NCBI RefSeq assembly: GCF_004331175.1
Contig: NZ_SJOD01000006.1
Location: forward strand, 62,001 to 126,000
Length of the DNA stretch: 64,000 bases
Direction of reading: 5' to 3'
Source: Acinetobacter sp. ANC 4178
Lineage (GTDB): Bacteria; Pseudomonadota; Gammaproteobacteria; Pseudomonadales; Moraxellaceae
The position numbers were made by a program, and so were the translations under genes. Below are positions 47,845-56,237 of this stretch, piece by piece (the first letter of the stretch is position 1; each line of letters starts with the position of its first letter). Below the pieces are notes generated by a model. The model did no database searches. It had not been told where the DNA came from and was given only the letters and a program-made list of their open reading frames with translations.

Positions 47845-48984
47845 GTGAAAATAGTGCAACAATACGCGCCTACAATACAGAAAGTCTTGTTATTTGGATT
47901 GTTTTTTATCCTGATGTTTTTGGGCTTTCATGTGCTCAAATACTTTATTGTGCCTGTACTGTGGGCCACGATTATTGCCTATATGACTTGGCCACTGTAC
48001 CAGTCCATTTACCGTTCCTGTGGTCAACGCTCTACCCTAAGCGCAACACTGATGATCTTATTCATTATTTTGGTGATTGGTATTCCTCTCACATTTGCCA
48101 TTTTTATTTTGCAGCATGAAGGACGTAATCTCTATTACGAACTACAAAAACAAGTTTTTTCTGGGCATTTTAATGTGCCTCAATTTATCCGTGACCTACC
48201 TGTGATTGGTAAAGAAGTTACGCGTACTCTCAAAGAATTAAATCAAGACCCAAACAGCATTATTCAGAATATTTCCAATTGGATTCAAGGTCATCTGAAT
48301 TATGGCAAATTTTTATTGAATGAAATTAGTAAAAATATTATTAAACTGTGTTTCGCCATCATGTCGCTGTTTTTCTTTTACCGTGATGGACAAACCATTT
48401 TAAATCAAGTCAGTAAAGCGCTGGAAATGGTCATTGGCCCGCGCGTACACCATTATATTGATACCATCTCTGAAACGACTCGTGCTGTGGTTTATGGCGT
48501 AGGTTTAACTGCTGTTGCACAGTCATTTTTAGCCGGTCTGAGTTATTTGGTTGCAGGTGTGCCAAATCCAATGGTACTAACCATTATTACCTTCTTACTG
48601 GCACTCATTCCCTTCGGTCCTCCTTTGGCCTATACCTCTGTTGCCCTATGGCTATTTGCTCAAGGGCAAACCATCGAGGCAATTGGTGTCATGGCGTGGG
48701 GGGTCTGTATTGTCAGTACCGCAGATAACGTGATTCGTCCTTTGGTCATTTCTGGTGCGACCCAAATTCCGTTCTTACTGATTATGTTCGGGGTGTTGGG
48801 TGGTATTGCCAGCTTTGGCTTAGTTGGCTTATTTATCGGACCTGTGATTTTAGCGGTATTGCTGGCAATTTGGCGTGAATGGCTACATGAAACCCATGAA
48901 GAAGAAGCTCTGATTATGCCTAAAGCCACCCTCGCCTATGATCTGGATAATGACTTTGATCCTCCCAAAGATCCACCTCAATAA
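47845..48984 (+). CDS. AI-2E family transporter (PerM/YdiK-like permease)
   Basis: A 379-residue inner-membrane protein with about eight hydrophobic helices and a central soluble segment (about residues 85-155). LALIPFGPPLAYTSVALWLF and ADNVIRPLVISG are typical of the AI-2E exporter/PerM family. Many members do not move AI-2; some are Na+/H+ antiporters or unknown. The start is GTG at 47845. The C-terminal tail is acidic. Confidence 0.88.
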   Translation: MKIVQQYAPTIQKVLLFGLFFILMFLGFHVLKYFIVPVLWATIIAYMTWPLYQSIYRSCGQRSTLSATLMILFIILVIGIPLTFAIFILQHEGRNLYYELQKQVFSGHFNVPQFIRDLPVIGKEVTRTLKELNQDPNSIIQNISNWIQGHLNYGKFLLNEISKNIIKLCFAIMSLFFFYRDGQTILNQVSKALEMVIGPRVHHYIDTISETTRAVVYGVGLTAVAQSFLAGLSYLVAGVPNPMVLTIITFLLALIPFGPPLAYTSVALWLFAQGQTIEAIGVMAWGVCIVSTADNVIRPLVISGATQIPFLLIMFGVLGGIASFGLVGLFIGPVILAVLLAIWREWLHETHEEEALIMPKATLAYDLDNDFDPPKDPPQ

Positions 48985-48995
48985 GACCCCGCCTT

Positions 48996-49026
48996 AAAGC
49001 CAGTGGTATACCCACTGGCTTTTTTA
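48996..49026 (+). terminator. Rho-independent terminator after the AI-2E family gene
   Basis: AAAGCCAGTGG pairs with CCACTGGCTTT across a 5-base loop; T residues continue on the plus strand. Confidence 0.85.
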
Positions 49027-49092
49027 TTGATGAAACTTATACATCCCCAAACGCAATCAATACCTTATTCAGGCTTAATCTCTGCTTAAATA

Positions 49093-49111
49093 GTGATCAT
49101 TCATAGATCAC
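49093..49111. promoter_or_regulatory. Inverted repeat upstream of sodC
   Basis: GTGATC and GATCAC are separated by 7 bp and centred about 26 bp before the sodC start. This could be a regulator binding site; no known consensus is matched. Confidence 0.3.
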
Positions 49112-49127
49112 AGAATAAGGAACATCG

Positions 49128-49679
49128 ATGCGAACTGCTTACTTCAATACTGGGATACTCACACTTTGTACTGCTCTGCTGATTGCAGGTTGTAGTACCA
49201 CCCCCACCCAATCCACGACGTCTAATGTGCGTACTGTTCAATTAAATAGTGTTTCTGCCCAAGGCATTGGTGCTTCGGTGGGAACGGTAACCTTACAAGA
49301 CAGTCCTGTCGGCTTAATCATTCAAACACAATTAACCAACCTGCCTGCTGGCCCACATGGTTTTCATATCCACGAAAAAGGTTCATGCGAACCTGCTGAA
49401 AAAGACGGCAAAATGGTGGCTGCTTTCGCTGCGGGTGGACATTACAATCCAACTCAAGTTGCCCACCATGGAACACCCATGACAGGTCATATGGGTGATT
49501 TACCTGTGTTACATGTTAATTCTGCGGGACAATCACAACTCAAACTGATTGCACCACGCTTAAAACTGGCAGATGTTCAAGGCCATGCCCTGATGATTCA
49601 TGCGGGTAGTGATAATTATGCCGATCAACCTAAACCTTTAGGCGGTGGTGGAGAACGCATTGCCTGTGGCGTCATTTAA
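49128..49679 (+). CDS. sodC: Cu,Zn superoxide dismutase (lipoprotein)
   Basis: A 183-residue periplasmic enzyme that dismutes superoxide. The signal peptide ends in a lipobox (LIAGC), so it is lipid-anchored. Copper and zinc ligands are in GFHIHEKGSC, GGHYNP, HMGDLPVLHV and the terminal ALMIHAGSDNY; the disulfide pair is GSC...IACGV. AAGGA precedes the ATG. Confidence 0.94.
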   Translation: MRTAYFNTGILTLCTALLIAGCSTTPTQSTTSNVRTVQLNSVSAQGIGASVGTVTLQDSPVGLIIQTQLTNLPAGPHGFHIHEKGSCEPAEKDGKMVAAFAAGGHYNPTQVAHHGTPMTGHMGDLPVLHVNSAGQSQLKLIAPRLKLADVQGHALMIHAGSDNYADQPKPLGGGGERIACGVI

Positions 49680-49686
49680 GTCCAAC

Positions 49687-49762
49687 TATGGATAAGTTCA
49701 GGGTTATACACAAGCTGAAGTTCATCACTTGAACAGTGTTGATAAACCGCAACTTATCCACA
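49687..49762. other. Cluster of DnaA-box-like sequences
   Basis: Within 76 bp there are TTATCCACA (49754-49762, perfect R box), TTATACACA (49704-49712, fits TTATNCACA) and TATGGATAA (49687-49695; reverse complement TTATCCATA, one mismatch). The surrounding 49680-49929 gap has no gene. It is not next to dnaA, so it is not an obvious oriC. Confidence 0.5.
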
Positions 49763-49929
49763 ATTTTGCCTCATACACATGTATCTTGATCAAAATAATT
49801 GCCATAAAACCACCATAGCCAAATAAAAAATAGCTTTAAGCCTTGCACAATAATCAATCAAGAATTGACAGCTGAACTAAAAAAGATCAGGCTAATTGAA
49901 AATGAAAATACCTGATAAAGAATAAAATT

Positions 49930-52080
49930 GTGAATCCTTTGCGTCAGTTCCTGCGTCCTTTTTTCTCCAATTCAATTTGGGTCTATTGCCTACAAATCCT
50001 GATTGTGTTGACAGGAACCACGCTCGGCTTGTTTTATACAGGCCATCAACTGCTCATCGTTCCTGTAACGCTTGGTGCAATTGCCGCAGCCCTTACCGAT
50101 TTCGATGATCGGCTTAGTATTCGGCTGCGCAATTTGTTCTATGTCTGTATTTTATTTTTTAGTGTCAGCTGCATTCTCGAATTTCTTGCCCCATATAAAC
50201 TGCTGTTTATTTTGTATTTGTCCTTGTCCAGTGCTTTACTGATTTTGATGGGTGCACTGGGACAACGCTATGCTGCCATTTCCTTTGGTACTATTTTACT
50301 GTCTATTTACACCATGTTTGGGCTTGGAGAATATCCAGTATGGTATCAACAACCTAGTTATTTTGTTTTAGGTGCGTTGTGGTATGGACTCAGTTCTATA
50401 CTGTTTTATTTGCTCAAACCCACACAAGCCGTCCAAGATAATTTGGCGCAAAGTTTTCAGCAACTTGCAACTTTATTACAGGCAAAAGCGCGACTGTTTG
50501 ATCCCGATAATATTGATAATGTTGAAACGCTACTGTTTGACGTTTCGCAACAAAATGCGCAAGTGGTGCAACGCTTAAATCATTGCAAAGCCTCATTGCT
50601 GACTCGTTTAAAAGCCTCACGGGCCAATCAAAAAACCATGTACTGGCTCAATCTTTATTTTCTGGCGCAAGACATTCACGAACAAGCCACGTCCAATTAT
50701 TTACATTACGAGAATATTCATCGCAACTTTAGCCGCACCGATTTAATCTTTCGGATTCAAAAAAATATTCGTTTGCAAGCCAACTCCTGTCAAAAATTGG
50801 CAGAATGTATATTGCAGCAACAGGCTTTTGAAATGGATTCAACACATGCCTCCGCTTTGCAATACCTAGAAGATTCCATGCACCATTGGGTTTTAGATCA
50901 TCCTCATAATATTGAAGTCAAAAACTTGAGTTTGGTGTTACGAAATTTACGCAGTGTCCAAGAACAATTTTCCAATTTAGCCATTGAACAAGATCATTAC
51001 CAACAGCATTACTCTGCACATCAAGACAATTTAAATCTGTTAGATGATGACATTCATGGCATACAAGACCTATGGCTTAAACTCCGTCAACATTTAACCC
51101 CACAATCTGCCCTGTTTCGTCATGCAGTGCGGATTGCCTTTGTCTTTGCGGTAGGCTATGCCATTTCTTTATTACCATTTGCCAAACATGGTTACTGGAT
51201 TTTACTCACCAGTTTATTTGTCTGTCAGATCAGTTATTTTGCTACCAAAAGCCGTTTAAAGCTGAGAACCCTCGGAACAATTTTGGGTGTGATTTTGGGT
51301 ATACCACTGTTGTATTTTGTGCCCAGTATTGAAGGACAACTGATCCTGACCATTTTATCTGGGGTGGCATTTTTCTATTTACGCTCACAAAAATATGCCA
51401 TAGCCACACTCATGGCGACTTTGATGGTGCTACTGATTTTCAACCTCAAAGGTGCAGGTTATGACATCATTTTGCCGCGCATTATAGATACTCTACTCGG
51501 CTGCTTTATTGCATGGTTTGCAGTCAACACCATTTGGCCAGATTGGAATTTCCGTAATATTTCTAAAAATATTCTGAACAGCAGCAACACAACCTTGGAT
51601 TATTTCACCGCGATTGTGGAGCAATATCAGCAGGGTAAAAACAACAGTATGGCTTACCGTAAGGCGCGTCGCTTAGCGCATGATGCACAAATTGAACTGT
51701 CTAGCATGATTTCCAGTCTAAGTGCTGAACCACAGCCAAACCCTGAACTGATTCAACACGCCTTCCGTTATCTGGTCTATAGCCATAGCCAACTCAGTTA
51801 TATTGCTGCTTTGGGTAGTCATCGTGAGCAGGTTCAAGATCCTAAAATTTTGGAACTGTTGCAATGGTGTTTACAGACCTTACAAGATAGCTTAATCCTG
51901 CAACACGAATTGGATCAACAACACATCCAAAGCAAACTGGATGAACTTCAATGTATGAGTAATGACTCTGAACTGCCTGAACATTGGCAATTGGTGCTCA
52001 AGCAAATGAGTCTATTACTCGAAACCTTGCCTGAATTATTAAGGCTGAAACAGCGCTTATTGGCATTAGAAATTAAATAA
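49930..52080 (+). CDS. yccS: YccS-like FUSC-family inner-membrane protein
   Basis: A 716-residue protein with two sets of about five to six membrane helices (about residues 15-155 and 400-535) and long cytoplasmic parts after each set, the YccS/YhfK layout. GYWILLTSLFVCQISYFATKSRLKLRTLGTILGVILGIPLL is the conserved FUSC segment. The family resembles AaeB and plant aluminium-activated malate transporters; the substrate is unproven. The start is GTG at 49930. Confidence 0.85.
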   Translation: MNPLRQFLRPFFSNSIWVYCLQILIVLTGTTLGLFYTGHQLLIVPVTLGAIAAALTDFDDRLSIRLRNLFYVCILFFSVSCILEFLAPYKLLFILYLSLSSALLILMGALGQRYAAISFGTILLSIYTMFGLGEYPVWYQQPSYFVLGALWYGLSSILFYLLKPTQAVQDNLAQSFQQLATLLQAKARLFDPDNIDNVETLLFDVSQQNAQVVQRLNHCKASLLTRLKASRANQKTMYWLNLYFLAQDIHEQATSNYLHYENIHRNFSRTDLIFRIQKNIRLQANSCQKLAECILQQQAFEMDSTHASALQYLEDSMHHWVLDHPHNIEVKNLSLVLRNLRSVQEQFSNLAIEQDHYQQHYSAHQDNLNLLDDDIHGIQDLWLKLRQHLTPQSALFRHAVRIAFVFAVGYAISLLPFAKHGYWILLTSLFVCQISYFATKSRLKLRTLGTILGVILGIPLLYFVPSIEGQLILTILSGVAFFYLRSQKYAIATLMATLMVLLIFNLKGAGYDIILPRIIDTLLGCFIAWFAVNTIWPDWNFRNISKNILNSSNTTLDYFTAIVEQYQQGKNNSMAYRKARRLAHDAQIELSSMISSLSAEPQPNPELIQHAFRYLVYSHSQLSYIAALGSHREQVQDPKILELLQWCLQTLQDSLILQHELDQQHIQSKLDELQCMSNDSELPEHWQLVLKQMSLLLETLPELLRLKQRLLALEIK

Positions 52081-52238
52081 ATGTGAATCATACAAAACAT
52101 TCAGAATTTTGTGCTGATTCACTCAGATTGGTCACTGAAGACAGCTAAAGTTTTGTCGATTAGACCCACTTTCTATGTATAAAGATTCACCTGATTCAGC
52201 TAGAATCGAGATTCATTCTCAATTTTATTGTTTTTAAT

Positions 52239-52523
52239 ATGACTATTAAAACCTTACGTATTGTTGGTTTTCTGGAAGGCTTATCTTTCCTACTTCTCCT
52301 GTTTATTGCCATGCCTTTGAAATATATTTGGGGTAACCCTATTTTGGTGAAGTTCGTCGGTATGGGACACGGCATTTTATTTATTCTATTTTTGGCCGTA
52401 CTGTTTGCTGTGTGCGAAAAACAAAAATGGTCGATTAAAATGTTTATTCTCGGTTTTATTGCCTCAATTTTACCCTTCGGCCCCTTTGTTTTTGATCACA
52501 AATTAAAGAAATTTGAATCTTAA
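52239..52523 (+). CDS. DUF3817 domain integral membrane protein
   Basis: A 94-residue protein with three hydrophobic helices. The opening KTLRIVGFLEGLSFLLLLFIAMPLKY and the GMGHGILFILFL segment identify DUF3817. No function is known. A hairpin (52555-52580) lies between it and the convergent craA gene. Confidence 0.85.
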   Translation: MTIKTLRIVGFLEGLSFLLLLFIAMPLKYIWGNPILVKFVGMGHGILFILFLAVLFAVCEKQKWSIKMFILGFIASILPFGPFVFDHKLKKFES

Positions 52524-52554
52524 ACAATTGCATGTTCCTAGTATCAATAAAAGT

Positions 52555-52580
52555 CAAACAGGCAAATATTTGCCTGTTTG
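52555..52580. terminator. 12-bp hairpin between the DUF3817 gene and craA
   Basis: CAAACAGGCAAA / TTTGCCTGTTTG with a 2-base loop. T runs are weak on both sides; it probably acts as a shared terminator for the convergent pair. Confidence 0.6.
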
Positions 52581-52600
52581 AACAAAAAGTTTTAAGCAAA

Positions 52601-53830
52601 TTAAAACTCACCTTTGGCTTTACGTTCCAACAAGATTTGTTGCAACATGCGTCGTGGGAAACTAAACCACAATGCAATTAAAGTGAAACACGCCAAGCCA
52701 TAGGCCAGTAAGTGGTACTGCTCATACAGAATACGCACCCCTTCAATAATAAAAAAGAAACTGAACATCAACAGCATCGACACGGCGGCAGCCACAGTAC
52801 CTTTCGACACCTCAGAAGACATTAAAGCAAAACGGTACAGCACCGAAAAACTAATCCCCTCACCAAAGCTGATCAAGGTCATACCGATGATTAAACACAG
52901 CAAGAAATAATCGCGCCAAAAAATACCCGCTAAAATTAGTAGCGTGCCTAACAGCATAATCGGTAAACCCATCATCACCGTTTTGCCCAAAGCCAGTCGA
53001 TCAATGATTTTAATCAATACCAAATTACCCGCTATCAACCCGCCCAATACAGGGAATTGTGCCAGACCATATTGCAGACTGCTCAGTCCCAGCTCTTCGA
53101 CCAACATCACGGGTGAAAGTGCAATCCATAACATCAAAGGCATACTCACCATAGGCAAGGCCAAAGTTAAACCAAGAAAACGTTTATTTTGATAGACGCG
53201 TTTAAAGTCCGAAAAAATATAACGTAATGGCTGTTTCACTACGGTTGGTTGGGTTGCAGGCATTTTTGCTTTTAAGCCAAACCAACTGAGAAAGGCCAAT
53301 AATGCAATCCCGATAAAGCCCCAATGCCATGACACATGGTCAATCAGGAATGCCCCTAGAACTGGACCGAGCAAAGGTGCAAGTAAGGAAATATTGGCCA
53401 TCAGTGCCATGACTTTAATGGCATCACGCTCTTCAAAAGTTTCCTGAATGGCAGCATAACCCACGGCTGAAATTACGGTTAATCCTATGCCTTGTAAAAA
53501 GCGTAGGGCCAGAAATTGCTCAATGTTGTGAGTGAGTAAAATCAGTAAACAACAGACGCTAAAAAACAGTACGCCTGTTAACAGTACTTTTTTACGCCCT
53601 AATCGATCTGATAATGGACCCAACAGCCATGCCACACAGGCGCCACCCAACAGATAAAAAGACATGGATGATGGTGCCCAACTGCTGCTGACCCCAAATT
53701 CTTTGGTGATGGCTAGCATGGCAGGTTGGACTAAATCATTTCCGATATAGACGGAAAATTCGAACAGCACCAAAGCTAAAGGAAACATCAGCGTGGCACG
53801 GTTCAACGTGGTTGTTTGAACTTTTTGCAT
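52601..53830 (-). CDS. craA: MFS drug efflux transporter CraA
   Basis: A 409-residue, 12-helix MFS exporter closely following my recollection of Acinetobacter CraA (409 residues), the intrinsic chloramphenicol pump, a homologue of MdfA. Seen are the membrane-embedded acidic residue near the N-terminus (LVLFEFSVYIGNDLVQPAM), the MFS motif A LGPLSDRLGRKKVL, and the motif C-like LLAPLLGPVLGAFLI. Substrate range in this strain is not known. Confidence 0.9.
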   Translation of the reverse strand: MQKVQTTTLNRATLMFPLALVLFEFSVYIGNDLVQPAMLAITKEFGVSSSWAPSSMSFYLLGGACVAWLLGPLSDRLGRKKVLLTGVLFFSVCCLLILLTHNIEQFLALRFLQGIGLTVISAVGYAAIQETFEERDAIKVMALMANISLLAPLLGPVLGAFLIDHVSWHWGFIGIALLAFLSWFGLKAKMPATQPTVVKQPLRYIFSDFKRVYQNKRFLGLTLALPMVSMPLMLWIALSPVMLVEELGLSSLQYGLAQFPVLGGLIAGNLVLIKIIDRLALGKTVMMGLPIMLLGTLLILAGIFWRDYFLLCLIIGMTLISFGEGISFSVLYRFALMSSEVSKGTVAAAVSMLLMFSFFFIIEGVRILYEQYHLLAYGLACFTLIALWFSFPRRMLQQILLERKAKGEF

Positions 53831-54037
53831 TATTTTCTACAGATCATGATGGTCTGGTCGAGGTCTTACGCTATTTTTCGGGAGATAAACGTCAGCCCAA
53901 TGACCAGCACTGAGAGATTTATTTAAATTACGTTTTTTTGAATGTGCTAAGGTTTAGCAGCTTAATACACCGTATTCACAAGGTGTCTAAGACAGTTTAA
54001 GTAATTTCAGTTGTGAGATTTTTATAACTCAAGCTAG

Positions 54038-54063
54038 TACACCCACTAGGTCAAGTGGGTGTA
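54038..54063. terminator. Hairpin downstream of the AbiH-family gene
   Basis: TACACCCACT / AGTGGGTGTA with a 6-base loop, about 65 bp past the AbiH-like stop. No T run follows, so terminator function is uncertain. The rest of 53831-54126 shows nothing I can support. Confidence 0.4.
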
Positions 54064-54126
54064 GTTTAGCAGTTTATGCGCTAGGAATTGTAATTTTTTA
54101 CATTAAGTAAAAGATCAAAATCTATA

Positions 54127-55599
54127 TTAAGCAATTTGTTGATTTTCAGCTTCTATAAATTTAATTTCTGGATTTTCTTTAAATTGCAGCCACTTATTTT
54201 TCATCCATTGTTCAATTTTATCTTTGCCTAAAATTGCTAATAAATTATTTAATAATGCAAACTTTGCTGGCTTATTGAAATAGTAAACCGTAACTCGAAC
54301 ATTACGATCCATATCATCATTTAAACTAAACAGATCGATAATATAATCTTTATCCGAAACATCTAGCGAGTGCCCCCAAATATAAAAATTCAAATTCAAA
54401 AAACTTTCATTTTCTAATCTGGTCAAGCCACTCATCGCTTGCTGCAGCCGTCCCTTATATTCCACTTTAAAGTCTTCAATTTCTTTTTTATTTGAAGCTA
54501 CTTTATTTTTATACTTATCTAAAAATAGATAATCTGTATCCTTGAAAAGCTTCTGCTGATATTTGGTAAAGCCATAGGCTTTTATTTTCTTTAAAGATTC
54601 ATCTTCTAAATCAGAAACACCCAAAACGATATTTTGATTTTGGCCACAACTACCATGTAAATATTCCACTTCAACAGATTTATGAAGACGTTGATAAGTA
54701 TTGGTATAATTAAATGAGAAAATTTTATCAGGATAAATCCAATCTTCACTCTCAATAGAAAAGGTATCAGTAGAGGATAATTGACTAACTATCAAGTCAA
54801 GATATAAATTAAAAATAATAATAAATTCATCTAGTATTTCTTGTAAATAATTAAATAAATTATCATTATTTAATTTTACGTATCCTGAATATTTTTGAAT
54901 ATATTGATCATTGATATAAAATCGTAAGCTTCCATGATCAGGATCGCCAATATCAATTGACACACTAAAACTGTATCCCCTCTCATCATAGTCATCTTGA
55001 TCTATGAAATAGCCTGAATTTAGGATATTTAATTTTTCTAATAGGTTACATTGCTCTCTTGTTAAAAATATTTGCCGTGGCTCTCCTCCACCATAGAAAT
55101 TGATTTCATGAGAAAAACTTCCAAACTCATCTAACTTACTATCTAAACTTACAATAAATTTTGCTACAACTCTTAGTGCATCATTAATCTTAGTTTCAAA
55201 ATCAATCCATGTTTTTACTTCTCTTACATGATCTTTGAAGTATTGATACCAATAATTATTTTTTAACTTATATTGAAATTTCACAATTTTTTCTATTGAG
55301 AGCTCTACAGATGAAATGTCATAGATCTCTTTGGTTTTATCAATAAATTTCTTATCTCTGCATTCAAGAAACAGACTATTAAAATTCATCTTGTATGTCT
55401 TTTCGTCTGTAGCAAGTTTGATGTCTAATACCTTTAAAATTAAATCGGGTAGAGTATTAACAGGATTATTAAGGACGTTTTGAATAGGTTTTCCTAAATC
55501 CTTTTTTTCTATCGCCGCCATAACATCCATAAAATGATCGTACTTAGTCGGCAAATAATGGGATAAATCAAAGCCATTCCCCACAATTAAAATATTCAT
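54127..55599 (-). CDS. AbiH-family phage abortive-infection protein
   Basis: A 490-residue protein matching the AbiH family (PF14253-type), first known from lactococcal abortive phage infection. The start NILIVGNGFDLSHYLPTKYDHF is the family hallmark, a nucleotide-binding-like turn; later FSFNYTNTYQ, VEYLHGSCG...LGVSD and NFYIWGHSLDVSDKDYI match conserved blocks. The coding sequence is much more A+T-rich than its neighbours, which suggests transfer. It stands alone between craA and a lipoprotein gene, with no partner defence genes, so it is probably a one-gene defence. Mechanism is unknown. Confidence 0.85.
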   Translation of the reverse strand: MNILIVGNGFDLSHYLPTKYDHFMDVMAAIEKKDLGKPIQNVLNNPVNTLPDLILKVLDIKLATDEKTYKMNFNSLFLECRDKKFIDKTKEIYDISSVELSIEKIVKFQYKLKNNYWYQYFKDHVREVKTWIDFETKINDALRVVAKFIVSLDSKLDEFGSFSHEINFYGGGEPRQIFLTREQCNLLEKLNILNSGYFIDQDDYDERGYSFSVSIDIGDPDHGSLRFYINDQYIQKYSGYVKLNNDNLFNYLQEILDEFIIIFNLYLDLIVSQLSSTDTFSIESEDWIYPDKIFSFNYTNTYQRLHKSVEVEYLHGSCGQNQNIVLGVSDLEDESLKKIKAYGFTKYQQKLFKDTDYLFLDKYKNKVASNKKEIEDFKVEYKGRLQQAMSGLTRLENESFLNLNFYIWGHSLDVSDKDYIIDLFSLNDDMDRNVRVTVYYFNKPAKFALLNNLLAILGKDKIEQWMKNKWLQFKENPEIKFIEAENQQIA

Positions 55600-55617
55600 T
55601 TTTATAAAGTCTCAAAT

Positions 55618-55647
55618 AAAAAAAGCGCATCACTCGATACGCTTTTT
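55618..55647 (-). terminator. Terminator after the small lipoprotein gene
   Basis: AAAAAGCG / CGCTTTTT arms with a 12-base loop. On the minus strand a T run continues past the arm. It lies about 40 bp after the 55687-56058 gene and just upstream of the AbiH-like start, insulating the two. Confidence 0.65.
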
Positions 55648-55686
55648 ATGCGACAAAATACTCAAACTTTCAAGCCTATTCCTACA

Positions 55687-56058
55687 TTAAGAACACTTCT
55701 CTGTTTGGAAATTCTTAGTATTTTTACCACGCATACATTGGTACGATTTTTCAGTTTCAATCAACTTCCAGTCATTATCCATATGTTTAAAACTATAAAT
55801 GGTCCGAATCGAACGAACTGAATCATCCATTAAACCTGTTTCCGTCACTTTCACTTGTGCAGCCGTTGGTGCTTCTACACTGTTAAAAAATTGACGAATT
55901 TCCACAGTAGATAATTCTTTGACTAAATCTGGGCGCTCTTTTAATACTTTTGCCAACGGCGTATCTGAACTACTGACTTTATTGACTAGATTTTTGGTTG
56001 TAGCACAGCCTGCCAATAATCCTAAGCATAAAGCTGAAACCGAAACTAAACGTAACAT
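55687..56058 (-). CDS. Small hypothetical lipoprotein
   Basis: 123 residues with a clear lipobox (LLAGC, Cys18). The mature part contains a small alpha/beta-like segment (VRSIRTIYSFKHMDNDWKLIETEKSYQCMRGKN) and two C-terminal Cys that could pair. I do not recognise a family. Base use is like the core genes, unlike the AbiH-family gene beside it. Confidence 0.75.
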   Translation of the reverse strand: MLRLVSVSALCLGLLAGCATTKNLVNKVSSSDTPLAKVLKERPDLVKELSTVEIRQFFNSVEAPTAAQVKVTETGLMDDSVRSIRTIYSFKHMDNDWKLIETEKSYQCMRGKNTKNFQTEKCS

Positions 56059-56183
56059 GACAAATTCCCCATAGATATCATTACATACCCGTTATGATGC
56101 ATGGCTTAACCGCATAACACTATGGCAACAATGTAGCGTTTATTTTGCTTAATTGAGGGATGTATCCCTTTTATTCAAGCTAT

Positions 56184-56216
56184 AAAAAACACCGCAATGT
56201 TGCCATTACGGTGTTT
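56184..56216 (-). terminator. Rho-independent terminator after the D-2-hydroxyglutarate dehydrogenase-like gene
   Basis: A long stem AAACACCG-AATG / CATT-CGGTGTTT with one mismatch and a 4-base loop; on the minus strand it is followed by T residues, 22 bp past the stop. Confidence 0.8.
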
Positions 56217-56237
56217 CGCATTTCATTCGATTTGAAC

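Noticed and set aside
49680..49929. Chromosomal replication origin
   Set aside because: DnaA boxes are present but neither dnaA, dnaN, rpmH nor another origin marker is nearby, and no A+T-rich 13-mer array was seen.
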